NCBI GenBank assembly: GCA_025362585.1
Contig: JANYFR010000025.1
Coordinates: forward strand, 1 to 64,000
Source: Acidimicrobiales bacterium
GTDB taxonomy: Bacteria > Actinomycetota > Acidimicrobiia > Acidimicrobiales > RAAP-2
Length of the DNA stretch: 64,000 nt
Direction of reading: 5' to 3'
The notes under the pieces are model-generated. The model ran no database searches, was not told the DNA's origin, and saw nothing but the letters and a program-made list of their open reading frames with translations. Shown piece after piece: positions 56,944-64,000 of the stretch. Each line of letters starts with the position of its first letter. The first letter of the stretch is position 1. The position numbers and the translations under genes are program-made.

Positions 56944-58492
56944 GGCCCTTGGGCAGCATCACCTCGATGAACATCGGCCCGGGCGTCGCGTAGGAACGCC
57001 GCAGGGCCGCGACCAGTTCGTCGGCCGTGGTGACGCGCACGCTCGGCACTCCCAGACTGGCCGCGAGGGCGTGCAGGTCCAGCGCGGGACTGTCGAGGTC
57101 GAGCATCCGCTGGCTGACGGCCCCGTCGCTCGTCGCGCCTACGCGCTGGCGTTCGAGGTTCAGAATCGCGTAACTGCGGTTGGAGAGTCCGAGGATCGTC
57201 ACGTCGAGGCCCTCGCGCGCCATCGTCCACAGCGCCTGGGGGGTGTACATCATTGAGCCGTCGGACTCGAGGGCGAGGACCCGACCGCCGCTCGCGACCG
57301 CGGCGCCGACGGCCAGGGGGAGGCCCATGCCGATCGCGCCACCGGTGAGGGTCATCCACCGGTGTGGTGGCGAGGACGCCGTCGCCCCCCAGAGGTGCAC
57401 GACGCTGGTGTTCGACTCGTCCGAGACGAGGACCCCTTCAGGCATCGTGGCCCCGACCGCGGCGGCCATCGAGCGGACGTTGAGTTCGCCGGTCGGCGCC
57501 TCCACCAGGGACGGAGCGTCGTGGACGATGGGGCCGGCGCGGAGCGCGTCGACGAGATGCGCCAGCGCCGCCCGGGTGTCGGTGCCCGGAGGCGCCAGGT
57601 CGACCACCGCGCAGCCGCTACCGACCAATTGGCTCGCGACGTCGGGGTAGGCAAAGAAGCCGACCGGCACCTTCGCCCCCACGAGCACCAGTGCCTCAAG
57701 GTCCGCGAGTTGGGCGATCGCGAACTCGCTCAAGTAGATGAGGCGCTCGGGCTCGACGCGTCCCGCGCCGCGGTCGATGATCGCGGGGAACGTCTCGACG
57801 ATGAGTTTGGAGGACGTCGCCGCGGCGACGCGCCCGGCGAGCTCCAGTTGCGCGGCGTCGAGGGCGCCGCCCCCGACCAGAAGCGCGCTGCGCCCGCGGC
57901 GCAGCACCTCGAGCGCACGTTCGAGCTCGTCGTCGTGGGGTTGCGAGAGCCGGGGGCGCACCGCGACGGGCCAGGTAGGCGGCACGGTCGGCACCTCGCT
58001 CCACGACACGTCGGCGGGGAGCACGAGCGTGGCGACCCGGCCCGGGGGACCGTAGGCGGCGCTCAGGGCGTCGGCGACGTCCACGGCCAGGTCCTCGGCA
58101 CGCAGCGTTCGCCGGTACCAGCCCTCGAGCGCCGACGCGACGGCTTCGATGTCGCTCTGGAGCGCGGCGTCGAAACGTCCGTGGTACGTCGCGTGGTCAC
58201 CCACGATGTTGAGGACTGGGGACCTCGCCCGGCGCGCGTTGTGGAGGTTCGCCCAGCCGTTGGCGAGGCCCGGTCCCAGGTGCAGCAGGGTCGCGGCGGG
58301 CGTGGCGCTGACGCGTGCGAAGCCGTCGGCGGCCCCGGTCGCCACACCCTCGAAGAGGCACAGGATGGCCCGGACCTCGGGGACGTCGTCGAGGCCCGCG
58401 ACGAAGTGCATCTCGGAGGTGCCGGGGTTCGCGAAGCAGGCCGTGACGTGATTCGCGCGAAGGGTCTCGAGTAACGCGTGGGCACCGTTCAT
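56936..58492 (-). CDS. thiamine-diphosphate enzyme, acetolactate synthase/benzoylformate decarboxylase-like
   Basis: A 518-residue TPP enzyme. The N-terminal domain has CFANPGTSEMHF and the cofactor-activating Glu in CLFEGVATGAADGFAR. The C-terminal TPP motif reads SDGSMMYTPQALWTMAREGL followed by LSNRSYAIL. This resembles the acetolactate-synthase-like subgroup of unknown substrate more than true IlvB. The long open frame extends to 58813, but ATG 58492 has GAGGGG at the right distance and matches homolog starts. It follows the class II aldolase gene by 31 bases, so the two probably act in one catabolic route. Confidence 0.88.
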   Translation of the reverse strand: MNGAHALLETLRANHVTACFANPGTSEMHFVAGLDDVPEVRAILCLFEGVATGAADGFARVSATPAATLLHLGPGLANGWANLHNARRARSPVLNIVGDHATYHGRFDAALQSDIEAVASALEGWYRRTLRAEDLAVDVADALSAAYGPPGRVATLVLPADVSWSEVPTVPPTWPVAVRPRLSQPHDDELERALEVLRRGRSALLVGGGALDAAQLELAGRVAAATSSKLIVETFPAIIDRGAGRVEPERLIYLSEFAIAQLADLEALVLVGAKVPVGFFAYPDVASQLVGSGCAVVDLAPPGTDTRAALAHLVDALRAGPIVHDAPSLVEAPTGELNVRSMAAAVGATMPEGVLVSDESNTSVVHLWGATASSPPHRWMTLTGGAIGMGLPLAVGAAVASGGRVLALESDGSMMYTPQALWTMAREGLDVTILGLSNRSYAILNLERQRVGATSDGAVSQRMLDLDSPALDLHALAASLGVPSVRVTTADELVAALRRSYATPGPMFIEVMLPKGLS

Positions 58493-58523
58493 GGTGAAGG
58501 CCCCTCGAAGGTGATGGGACAGT

Positions 58524-59321
58524 TCAGTCGAACAGCTCGGGGTCGGTGCGCACGATGTCGTCCCACAGGGGCTGGAAGGAGAACCAGCCGGCCAGCGGAA
58601 AGCCGGTCTGGTCACGGGTGTAGCGAGCGTTGTCGGCGTCGACGTGGATCGGAGCCCCGGCCGCCTCGGCGAGCAGTTGGGCCTGACACGTCCGCTCCAT
58701 CGTGATGAACCACCACGCCGCTTCGTCGACGGACTGGCCGACCGTGAAGAGGCCATGGTTCTGATGGATCGCGGCCTTCGCGGCGCCGAGGCCGCGGGCG
58801 ATGGCCCGTCCACTCTCTTCGTCGAAGGCCACGCGGCCGGCGCCTTCGGTGACGAGGGCGTGGTCCTCGAAGAAGATGCAGGCGTCCTGGGTGATCGGGC
58901 TCAGCTCGCGCCCGAGCGAGGAGAACGCCTTGCCGTAGATGGAGTGGGCGTGGGCCGCCGCGACGACGTCGGGTCGCGCGGCGTGGACCGCGGCGTGGAT
59001 GACGAAGGCGGCGCGGTTCACGGGGCGCTCGCCCTCGACGACATCGCCGGCGTGGTTGACGAGAATCAGGTCCGACACGCGGACGTGGCGAAAGTTCATG
59101 CCAAAGGGATTGACCCAAAAGTGGTCGAGATGCTCGGGATCGCGCGCGGTGATGTGACCGGCCACGCCTTCAGAGAAACCGAGGCGACCAAAGATTCGCA
59201 ACGCGCCCGCGAGGCGCTCTTGGCGGTGGCGACGCTCCGCCTCGAACGAATCGAACGTCGGGGGCGCGGGCATCACCTCGTGACGCTTGTTCGTGGTGTC
59301 ACGCTGCGTCACGTCCGTCAT
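58524..59321 (-). CDS. class II aldolase/adducin-family protein
   Basis: A 265-residue zinc-dependent aldolase or decarboxylase fold. Motifs are GVAGHITARDPEHLDHF, the metal pair AAHAHSIYGKAFS and the third ligand region HQNHGLFTVG. Members cleave sugar phosphates or decarboxylate aromatic or keto acids, and the substrate cannot be read from sequence. ATG 59321 has GAGGGG about seven bases upstream; a TTG at 59336 would overlap that site. TATAGT at 59353-59358 could be its -10. It is followed by the TPP-enzyme gene. Confidence 0.88.
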   Translation of the reverse strand: MTDVTQRDTTNKRHEVMPAPPTFDSFEAERRHRQERLAGALRIFGRLGFSEGVAGHITARDPEHLDHFWVNPFGMNFRHVRVSDLILVNHAGDVVEGERPVNRAAFVIHAAVHAARPDVVAAAHAHSIYGKAFSSLGRELSPITQDACIFFEDHALVTEGAGRVAFDEESGRAIARGLGAAKAAIHQNHGLFTVGQSVDEAAWWFITMERTCQAQLLAEAAGAPIHVDADNARYTRDQTGFPLAGWFSFQPLWDDIVRTDPELFD

Positions 59322-59352
59322 GGTCGTCCCCCTCAATTGGTCACTCGTGCGA

Positions 59353-59358
59353 ACTATA
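59353..59358 (-). promoter_or_regulatory. possible -10 element of the aldolase/TPP-enzyme operon
   Basis: TATAGT on the minus strand, about 31 bases before the aldolase ATG and just beyond the end of the helicase gene. This gene pair would have a short leader with a Shine-Dalgarno. Confidence 0.4.
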
Positions 59359-59368
59359 ACGTCGGGCC

Positions 59369-60985
59369 TTAGCGCAACGAGCGAGGTGGGGCCGGTTCGG
59401 CCAGGGCCTCGGACGCCTCGAGGTTGGCCCTGATCGCGGCGAGGCGCGCCCTTCGCGCGTCGCCGGTGAGCGGGGCGTTGCGCGACTCGATGTCAGCGAT
59501 CACCTTTTCTATAGCGGCGAGGAAGCGTGACGGCGCACGATCGGGGTATCGAGGGTCGTTGCGCCCGCGACTCCAGGTGATGAGCAGTGAGTCCTCCGCG
59601 CGACTCAGCGCCACGTAGGCGAGCCGTTGCTCTTCGGCGATCTCCGCCGCGGTCGTCGCGTTGTAGTTGGGCAACTGGCCCTCCGCCCAGCCCACGGCGG
59701 CGACGTGCTGGAACTCGAGGCCCTTGGAGCGATGGATCGTCGAGAGGGCGACGGCGTCGCGCTGGTCGTCCTCGACGCGCCGCGTGGAGGCGTCGGGCAC
59801 GATAAACAGATCCGAGGCCGGCGAGTGTTCCGGTCCGCGTCGTTCGTTCGGCACGTCGGCGGCGTCGAGGTGGCCGGCGATGACCTCGAGCTGAGCGTTG
59901 GTACGTGCGAGCACCGCCATCGAGCGCCACGGCGTGCCGGGTCGGTGCTTCACGGTCAGCCAGGTCGCGACGTGCTGGGCCTCTTCGGCGTCGGTGTTGT
60001 AGCTACGCACCATGGGGACGTCGCCGTCGTCCTTGGCCGGCATGATTCCCTGGGCGCCGTCCTCCAGAAGGGTGTTGGCGACCGCGATGATGTTGGCCGT
60101 CGATCGGTGGTTGCGGGTGAGGTCGAGCACCACCGTGTCGGGCCAGGTGCGGATGATCTCGTTGAGCAGCTGGGGATTGGCGCCGTTGAAACCGTAGATC
60201 GACTGATTGGGGTCCCCGACGCAAAAGAGATCGGGATCGTCGCCGGCCATCTGTCGCAGCAGCATGAACTGCAGGGGGTTCATGTCTTGGGTCTCATCGA
60301 CGTAGATGGACTTGTTGCGGTGGCGAAAGGAGGCGAGGACGTTGGGCTCGTCGCGCAACAGCGTGATCGCCTCACTGAGCAGGAGGTCGAAGTCCAAGAC
60401 GCCACGACTGCGACAGAGACCGACGTAGCGGTCGAGGACCTCGGCGAAGAGCGCGGGGGGCAACGGCGCGTCGCGGCGCAGGCGACGGGCGCTCTTGGCG
60501 TAGAGGGTGCCATTGAACCCTTGACTGAGGGCCCATCCGATCTCTTGCTCCACGCGAGGCAGCTGCCACTCTTCGAGCTGCAGGTCGTCGCTGTGGCGGA
60601 GTTGGGTCGCGAGCGCTCCGACCAGGCGACGTCGACTCGCTTCGAGGGCGAGTGGCTTGAGGTGGTGGTCCTCGCGATACTGCGTGACCAGCGTGAGGGC
60701 GGCGCGGTGGAAGGTGCCGGCGCGTACGTCGCGAATGCCCGCGCGAAAGAGACGCTTTCGCAGTTCGTCGCCGGCCTTGCGAGTAAATGTCATGGCGAGG
60801 ACCTGGTCCGAGGTGAACTCCTGGTCGGCGATCCGTCGCTGGATGCGGAGGGTGAGAACGTGGGTCTTGCCCGACCCGGCGGTGGCGCGAACGAGGAGGC
60901 GACGGGCCGGTGACATCACGGCCTCGCGTTGCTCGGGCGTGAGGCCCACGAGGAGATCTTGGGTGAATGTTGACTCGTCGCTCAT
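59369..60985 (-). CDS. UvrD/Rep-type superfamily 1 DNA helicase
   Basis: A helicase of about 538 residues. All core motifs are visible: LTPEQREAVMSP, Walker A ATAGSGKT, TFTRKAGDELRKRL, YVDETQDMN, VGDPNQSIYGFNGA, TRNHRST, STIHRSKGLEFQ and YVALSRAEDSL. At this length it lacks the large insertions and C-terminal regions of UvrD1 or the HRDC of UvrD2, so it is a compact UvrD2-like protein with a probable role in DNA repair. The start could be ATG 60985 or GTG codons just upstream (60994). Confidence 0.93.
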   Translation of the reverse strand: MSDESTFTQDLLVGLTPEQREAVMSPARRLLVRATAGSGKTHVLTLRIQRRIADQEFTSDQVLAMTFTRKAGDELRKRLFRAGIRDVRAGTFHRAALTLVTQYREDHHLKPLALEASRRRLVGALATQLRHSDDLQLEEWQLPRVEQEIGWALSQGFNGTLYAKSARRLRRDAPLPPALFAEVLDRYVGLCRSRGVLDFDLLLSEAITLLRDEPNVLASFRHRNKSIYVDETQDMNPLQFMLLRQMAGDDPDLFCVGDPNQSIYGFNGANPQLLNEIIRTWPDTVVLDLTRNHRSTANIIAVANTLLEDGAQGIMPAKDDGDVPMVRSYNTDAEEAQHVATWLTVKHRPGTPWRSMAVLARTNAQLEVIAGHLDAADVPNERRGPEHSPASDLFIVPDASTRRVEDDQRDAVALSTIHRSKGLEFQHVAAVGWAEGQLPNYNATTAAEIAEEQRLAYVALSRAEDSLLITWSRGRNDPRYPDRAPSRFLAAIEKVIADIESRNAPLTGDARRARLAAIRANLEASEALAEPAPPRSLR

Positions 60986-61042
60986 GGTCACCACGACGCT
61001 ACCGGTACGCGGTGACGTCAGTTGCGCGAGGTCCCACGTCAG

Positions 61043-61048
61043 TAACCT
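61043..61048 (+). promoter_or_regulatory. -10 element of the 61.1 kb hydrolase gene
   Basis: TAACCT is followed by seven bases and GTG at 61056. An AAGGA lies inside those seven bases, too close to the start to function well. Confidence 0.4.
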
Positions 61049-61055
61049 GAAGGAC

Positions 61056-61805
61056 GTGCTGCGCGCCTACGGTGAAGGAGATCTCTTTGGAGAGCCCTAC
61101 GGCGAAGGCCCCGTGCGGGTGGTGTGGCTCCACGGGTGGGGCCGTCGGGGCCAGGACTTCGCCGCCGCCGCCACGACGTTGGCCGAGGGTGGCGTCGCTT
61201 CGGTGGCGCTCGACCTGCCGGGCTTCGGGGCAACGCCGCCGCCGGCGGTCGCCGGTGGAGCACGTCACTACGCCGATTTGGTCGCGCCGGCGCTCGCGGC
61301 GATGGGCGACGCGCCACTGGTCCTGGTGGGACACTCCTTCGGGGGACGTGTCGCGACGGTGCTCGCGGCCACGCGGCCCGAGCTCGTGCGGGCCCTCGTC
61401 CTCACCGGCGTGCCGCTGCTGGGACCGACAGCGTCGGTGCGGTCGCCCTTGGTCTATCGCGCGACGCGATGGTTGCATCGTCGCGGGCTCCTCAGTGATC
61501 GACGTTTGGAGGCGGCGCGCCAACAGTACGGTTCGACCGACTATCGCCACGCGCGTGGCGTAATGCGTGAGGTCCTGGTCGTCGTCGTCAACGAGGGCTA
61601 CGAGTCGGAACTGGCGCGCGTGGCCGCGCCCGTGACGATGGTCTGGGGCGACGAGGACCACGAGGTATCGATTGATGTGGCGACTCGCGCCGCGACGTTC
61701 CTTTCGGGCCGGCACACCCTTCGTCGACTGGCGGGCGTCGGCCATCTGGTACCGACCGAGGCGCCGCGCGAACTCGCTGCGGTCGTGCGCGAGGCCCTCG
61801 CCTGA
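61056..61805 (+). CDS. alpha/beta hydrolase
   Basis: A 249-residue hydrolase with WLHGWGRRGQDF, nucleophile elbow GHSFGGRVA, an acid in WGDEDHEV and His in GVGHLVPTEAP, a complete catalytic triad. The frame stays open far upstream to 60657, opposite the helicase gene, but the family start and -10 element place the N-terminus at 61056. It overlaps the Mur-ligase-like gene by one base, so it may act on a cell-wall or lipid substrate; that is inference. Confidence 0.88.
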   Translation: MLRAYGEGDLFGEPYGEGPVRVVWLHGWGRRGQDFAAAATTLAEGGVASVALDLPGFGATPPPAVAGGARHYADLVAPALAAMGDAPLVLVGHSFGGRVATVLAATRPELVRALVLTGVPLLGPTASVRSPLVYRATRWLHRRGLLSDRRLEAARQQYGSTDYRHARGVMREVLVVVVNEGYESELARVAAPVTMVWGDEDHEVSIDVATRAATFLSGRHTLRRLAGVGHLVPTEAPRELAAVVREALA

Positions 61806-63373
61806 TGCGCGTCGCTCTGGACGTCGGGGCGGTGCTCGCCCTGGTCGCCGCGTTCGCGGCGCAGATGCTTCGTTGGCTTCGAGTGTTGCAGCGCGAACAC
61901 TACGATCCCAGTGCGCTGCGTCGCTTCCTCGGTCGATGGACGTCGCCCCAGGTTCGCGCGGCGTCGGCACCCCGCCGGGTCCGAGGTCAACGGCCGTTGA
62001 CGTTGAGCCACCTACTCGTGGTGGCCCTCTTCGTGACGGTGGTGGCGAGGCTTGACGCGCTCGTCATCGTTGTCACGGTGCTCTACGGCGTGCTCTGTCC
62101 CGTCGGTCTCTCGATCAAGGGCCGCACCAGCAAACTCGAGTGGACCCGTCGACTGACGACGGTCGCGGTCGTGGCGAGCGCCGTCTCGGTCGTTGTCGCC
62201 CTGCTCGGCCTGTTCGCCCCACGGCCGTGGCTGCTCGGCGCGGCCGCGGTCTGGGCGGTGCCGGTGGTGCTCGACGTCACGACCCGCGCACTCGCTCCCT
62301 ACGAGTCTCGTCGCGCGCAGCACTTCGTCGACCTGGCGACGGCGCGACTGGCCCGCGTGGCGCCGCGCGTCGTGGCGATCACCGGCTCGTACGGCAAGAC
62401 GTCGACGAAAAATCACCTGATCGACCTACTGCGAGGCGACGGTGGCGTGGTTGCCTCGCCGCGCAGCTTCAACAATCGCGCGGGACTCTCGCGGGCCATC
62501 AACGAGAACCTCGCCGACGGCAGTCGCGTCTTCATCGCCGAGATGGGCACCTACGGCCCCGGCGAGATCCGCGAGCTCTGTTCGTGGTGCGTCCCCGAGA
62601 TTGCGGTCGTCACGGCGATCGGACCGGTGCACCTCGAGCGGATGAAGACCCTCGACGGCGTCGAAGGTGCCAAGTTCGAGGTGACCGAGCGGGCGAAAGC
62701 GGTCGTGGTGAACGTCGACGACACCCGACTCGCGCGTTGGCCCGAGCGACTTGAGTCGTTGGGCGTCCGCGTGCGCTCGGCCGCGAGCACCCGCGCGGAC
62801 GCCTCGGTGCGCGTCGTGCTCGACGAGGGCCATTGGACGATCATTGTGGACGGGGCCACTCTGGGCACGATCGATGCCGTCGTCGGGGTCCAGCCGACCA
62901 ATCTGGCCTGCGCGATTGGCGCCGCCCTCGAGCTCGGGCTTCCGGTACTCGAGGTCGTTTCGCGCGCGCGCGCCGTCACGACCGTGCCCAACCGCTTGAA
63001 TGTCACGCGTGCCGCGTCCGGTGTTGTCGTGCTTGACGACACCTTCAACGCGAATCCGGCGAGCGCGCTGGCGGCGCTGGCGGCGCTCACGGCCGAACGA
63101 CTTGCCGGTCGGCGCGTCGTCGTCACCCCCGGAATGATTGAACTGGGTCCGGACCAGTACCCCGAGAACCTCTCGTTCGCCAAGAAGGTGGCCTTCGCCG
63201 GCGCCGAGCTGGTCGTCGTGGGGCGCACGAACGTCCGAGCGCTCGAGGCCGGCTTCGAGGGGTCCGTGCGCCGCTTCGAGCACCGCGACGAGGCGGTCGC
63301 GTGGGTTCGCTCGTCGCTCGTCATTGGTGACGGCGTGTTGTACCTCAACGACCTGCCCGACCACTACCCTTGA
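61805..63373 (+). CDS. membrane-anchored Mur ligase, MurF-like
   Basis: A 522-residue protein. Residues 1-185 contain about five predicted transmembrane segments instead of the N-terminal UDP-binding domain of MurF. Residues about 190-522 form the central ATPase and C-terminal Mur-ligase domains: ITGSYGKTSTKNHL (P-loop), AEMGTYGPGEI, AVVTAIGPVHLERM, NVDDTRL, VLDDTFNANPASALAAL and VVTPGMIELG. It should form an amide or peptide bond with ATP on a membrane-bound or lipid-linked substrate. Adjacency to a D-Ala-D-Ala ligase gene suggests D-Ala-D-Ala or a similar dipeptide as the amine partner. Confidence 0.85.
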   Translation: MRVALDVGAVLALVAAFAAQMLRWLRVLQREHYDPSALRRFLGRWTSPQVRAASAPRRVRGQRPLTLSHLLVVALFVTVVARLDALVIVVTVLYGVLCPVGLSIKGRTSKLEWTRRLTTVAVVASAVSVVVALLGLFAPRPWLLGAAAVWAVPVVLDVTTRALAPYESRRAQHFVDLATARLARVAPRVVAITGSYGKTSTKNHLIDLLRGDGGVVASPRSFNNRAGLSRAINENLADGSRVFIAEMGTYGPGEIRELCSWCVPEIAVVTAIGPVHLERMKTLDGVEGAKFEVTERAKAVVVNVDDTRLARWPERLESLGVRVRSAASTRADASVRVVLDEGHWTIIVDGATLGTIDAVVGVQPTNLACAIGAALELGLPVLEVVSRARAVTTVPNRLNVTRAASGVVVLDDTFNANPASALAALAALTAERLAGRRVVVTPGMIELGPDQYPENLSFAKKVAFAGAELVVVGRTNVRALEAGFEGSVRRFEHRDEAVAWVRSSLVIGDGVLYLNDLPDHYP

Positions 63374-63403
63374 GTGCTTGACGCAGGCAATCAGAGGAGT
63401 TTG

Positions 63404-64000
63404 GTGACAACCGGTGTGCTCTTTGGCGGTCCGACGCCCGAACACGACATCTCAATTCTTACTGGACTGCAGGCCCTGGTCGAGTTGGCGAGGTCGACGC
63501 ACGACGTGGTCGGTATCTACTGGACCAAGACCGGACTGTTCTTCTCGGTGCCGAACGACGTGGAGGCCGAGTCCTTCCTCGACGGACTACCCAAGGGTTC
63601 GAGTGAGTTGAGCCTGCGTCTCGGAATCGATGGTGGTTTCTTCGCAGTCGGTGGCCGGCTCGGGCGCGAGCGTCGACTCGATCTGGGAGTGGTCGTGCTC
63701 GCGACGCATGGCGGCCCCGGGGAGGACGGTTCGCTCCAGGCGGCGCTCGACCTCGCCGGTCTGGCCTACACCGGGCCGAGCGCTGCCGGGGCCGCTCTCG
63801 GCATGGACAAGCTCGCGTTCGCCGCGGTCGTCCAGGCGGCCGGTCTTCCGACACTGCCCCGAGCCCTCTTGAGCCGCGCCACCACCGAGTTGTCGTTTCC
63901 CGGCCCCTACATCTTGAAACCCCGCTTCGGGGGTTCCTCCATAGGAATCGACGTGGTTGCCGACCTGGCGACGGCCCTCGCACGCCTCGACGCGAACGGC
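63404..64000 (+). CDS. ddl: D-alanine-D-alanine ligase (partial, runs off the window)
   Basis: The first 199 residues of an ATP-grasp ligase that joins two D-alanines for peptidoglycan. It opens TTGVLFGGPTPEHDISILTG and shows THGGPGEDGSLQAALDLAGL, YTGPSAAGAALGMDKLAF and the ATP-grasp strand ILKPRFGGSSIGID. GTG 63404 follows GAGGAG. The C-terminal catalytic half lies beyond position 64000. It forms an operon with the Mur-ligase-like gene 30 bases upstream. A D-Ala-D-Lac or related specificity cannot be excluded without the omega-loop. Confidence 0.9.
   Translation, partial: MTTGVLFGGPTPEHDISILTGLQALVELARSTHDVVGIYWTKTGLFFSVPNDVEAESFLDGLPKGSSELSLRLGIDGGFFAVGGRLGRERRLDLGVVVLATHGGPGEDGSLQAALDLAGLAYTGPSAAGAALGMDKLAFAAVVQAAGLPTLPRALLSRATTELSFPGPYILKPRFGGSSIGIDVVADLATALARLDANG

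Noticed and set aside
57362-58474. A 370-codon frame antisense to the TPP enzyme
   Set aside because: Shadow of the coding strand; no family resemblance or ribosome binding site.
58493-58813. N-terminal extension of the TPP enzyme to 58813
   Set aside because: The extra 107 codons are Ser/Arg/Pro-rich, overlap the aldolase gene, and precede a good Shine-Dalgarno and family-like start at 58492.
60657-61055. Upstream extension of the 61.1 kb hydrolase
   Set aside because: It is antisense to the helicase gene, and the hydrolase family begins near 61056, just after a -10 element.

Overview
The window is high-GC and almost entirely coding, and it reads as chromosome from an actinobacterium. Supporting traits are a mycobacterial-type KGD (2-oxoglutarate dehydrogenase E1 fused to an E2-like domain), a CofC enzyme of coenzyme F420 synthesis, a PafB-PafC fusion, an RmlD/WbbL-like rhamnose pair, and a histone-H1-like Lys/Ala protein. 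The mix suits Acidimicrobiia or a related deep lineage, but that placement is inference. I see no rRNA, tRNA, CRISPR array, insertion sequence or prophage.

Layout. 0-7.1 kb is looser and AT-richer at its start: a small ABM-like protein, a membrane GGDEF-EAL protein, a type IV pilin-like protein, a Cys-containing secreted protein, and a DUF2182/DUF1326 pair. 7.5-21.2 kb is a cofactor-centred housekeeping block: MetH, a PduO-type cobalamin adenosyltransferase, methylmalonyl-CoA mutase, a biotin-dependent acyl-CoA carboxylase alpha chain and BirA, interspersed with PepA, a nitroreductase, a rhodanese-MoeB fusion, an RDD protein and an M20 peptidase. 21.2-31.1 kb holds RmlD, a rhamnosyltransferase-like GT2, SecA, RF2, FtsE, FtsX, MsrB and Dxs. 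31.1-36.8 kb holds TldD, TldE, an FmdB zinc ribbon, MoaC and the PafBC fusion. 36.8-39.5 kb is the least ordinary part: a short MobF-type relaxase and a convergent VirD4/TraG-like ATPase, with an inverted repeat upstream of the ATPase. 39.5-41.1 kb holds the H1-like protein, CofC and RNase HII. 41.2-49.2 kb is an oligopeptide-type ABC transporter with two paralogous binding proteins. 49.3-64 kb holds an epimerase, two alpha/beta hydrolases, KGD, a Regnase-like NYN RNase with an S1-like tail, a FabZ-like dehydratase, exonuclease III, a TPP enzyme/class II aldolase pair, a UvrD-type helicase, a membrane-anchored Mur ligase, and a D-Ala-D-Ala ligase that runs off the end.

How the genes fit together. 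MetH and the mutase both use cobalamin, and the adenosyltransferase would make the form the mutase needs. BirA would biotinylate the carboxylase whose gene is divergent from it. Together these outline a propionyl-CoA to succinyl-CoA route, but the carboxyltransferase beta chain, the epimerase and the mutase's B12-binding subunit are not in the window. KGD sits on the same side of the TCA cycle.

Two architectural habits stand out. First, many promoter-proximal genes have a TANNNT-type -10 element only 6-9 nt before the start codon, which predicts leaderless mRNAs; I used this to choose several starts. Second, five convergent gene pairs share a single 4-base stop-codon overlap (CTAG, TTAG or CTAA), leaving no room for a terminator between them.
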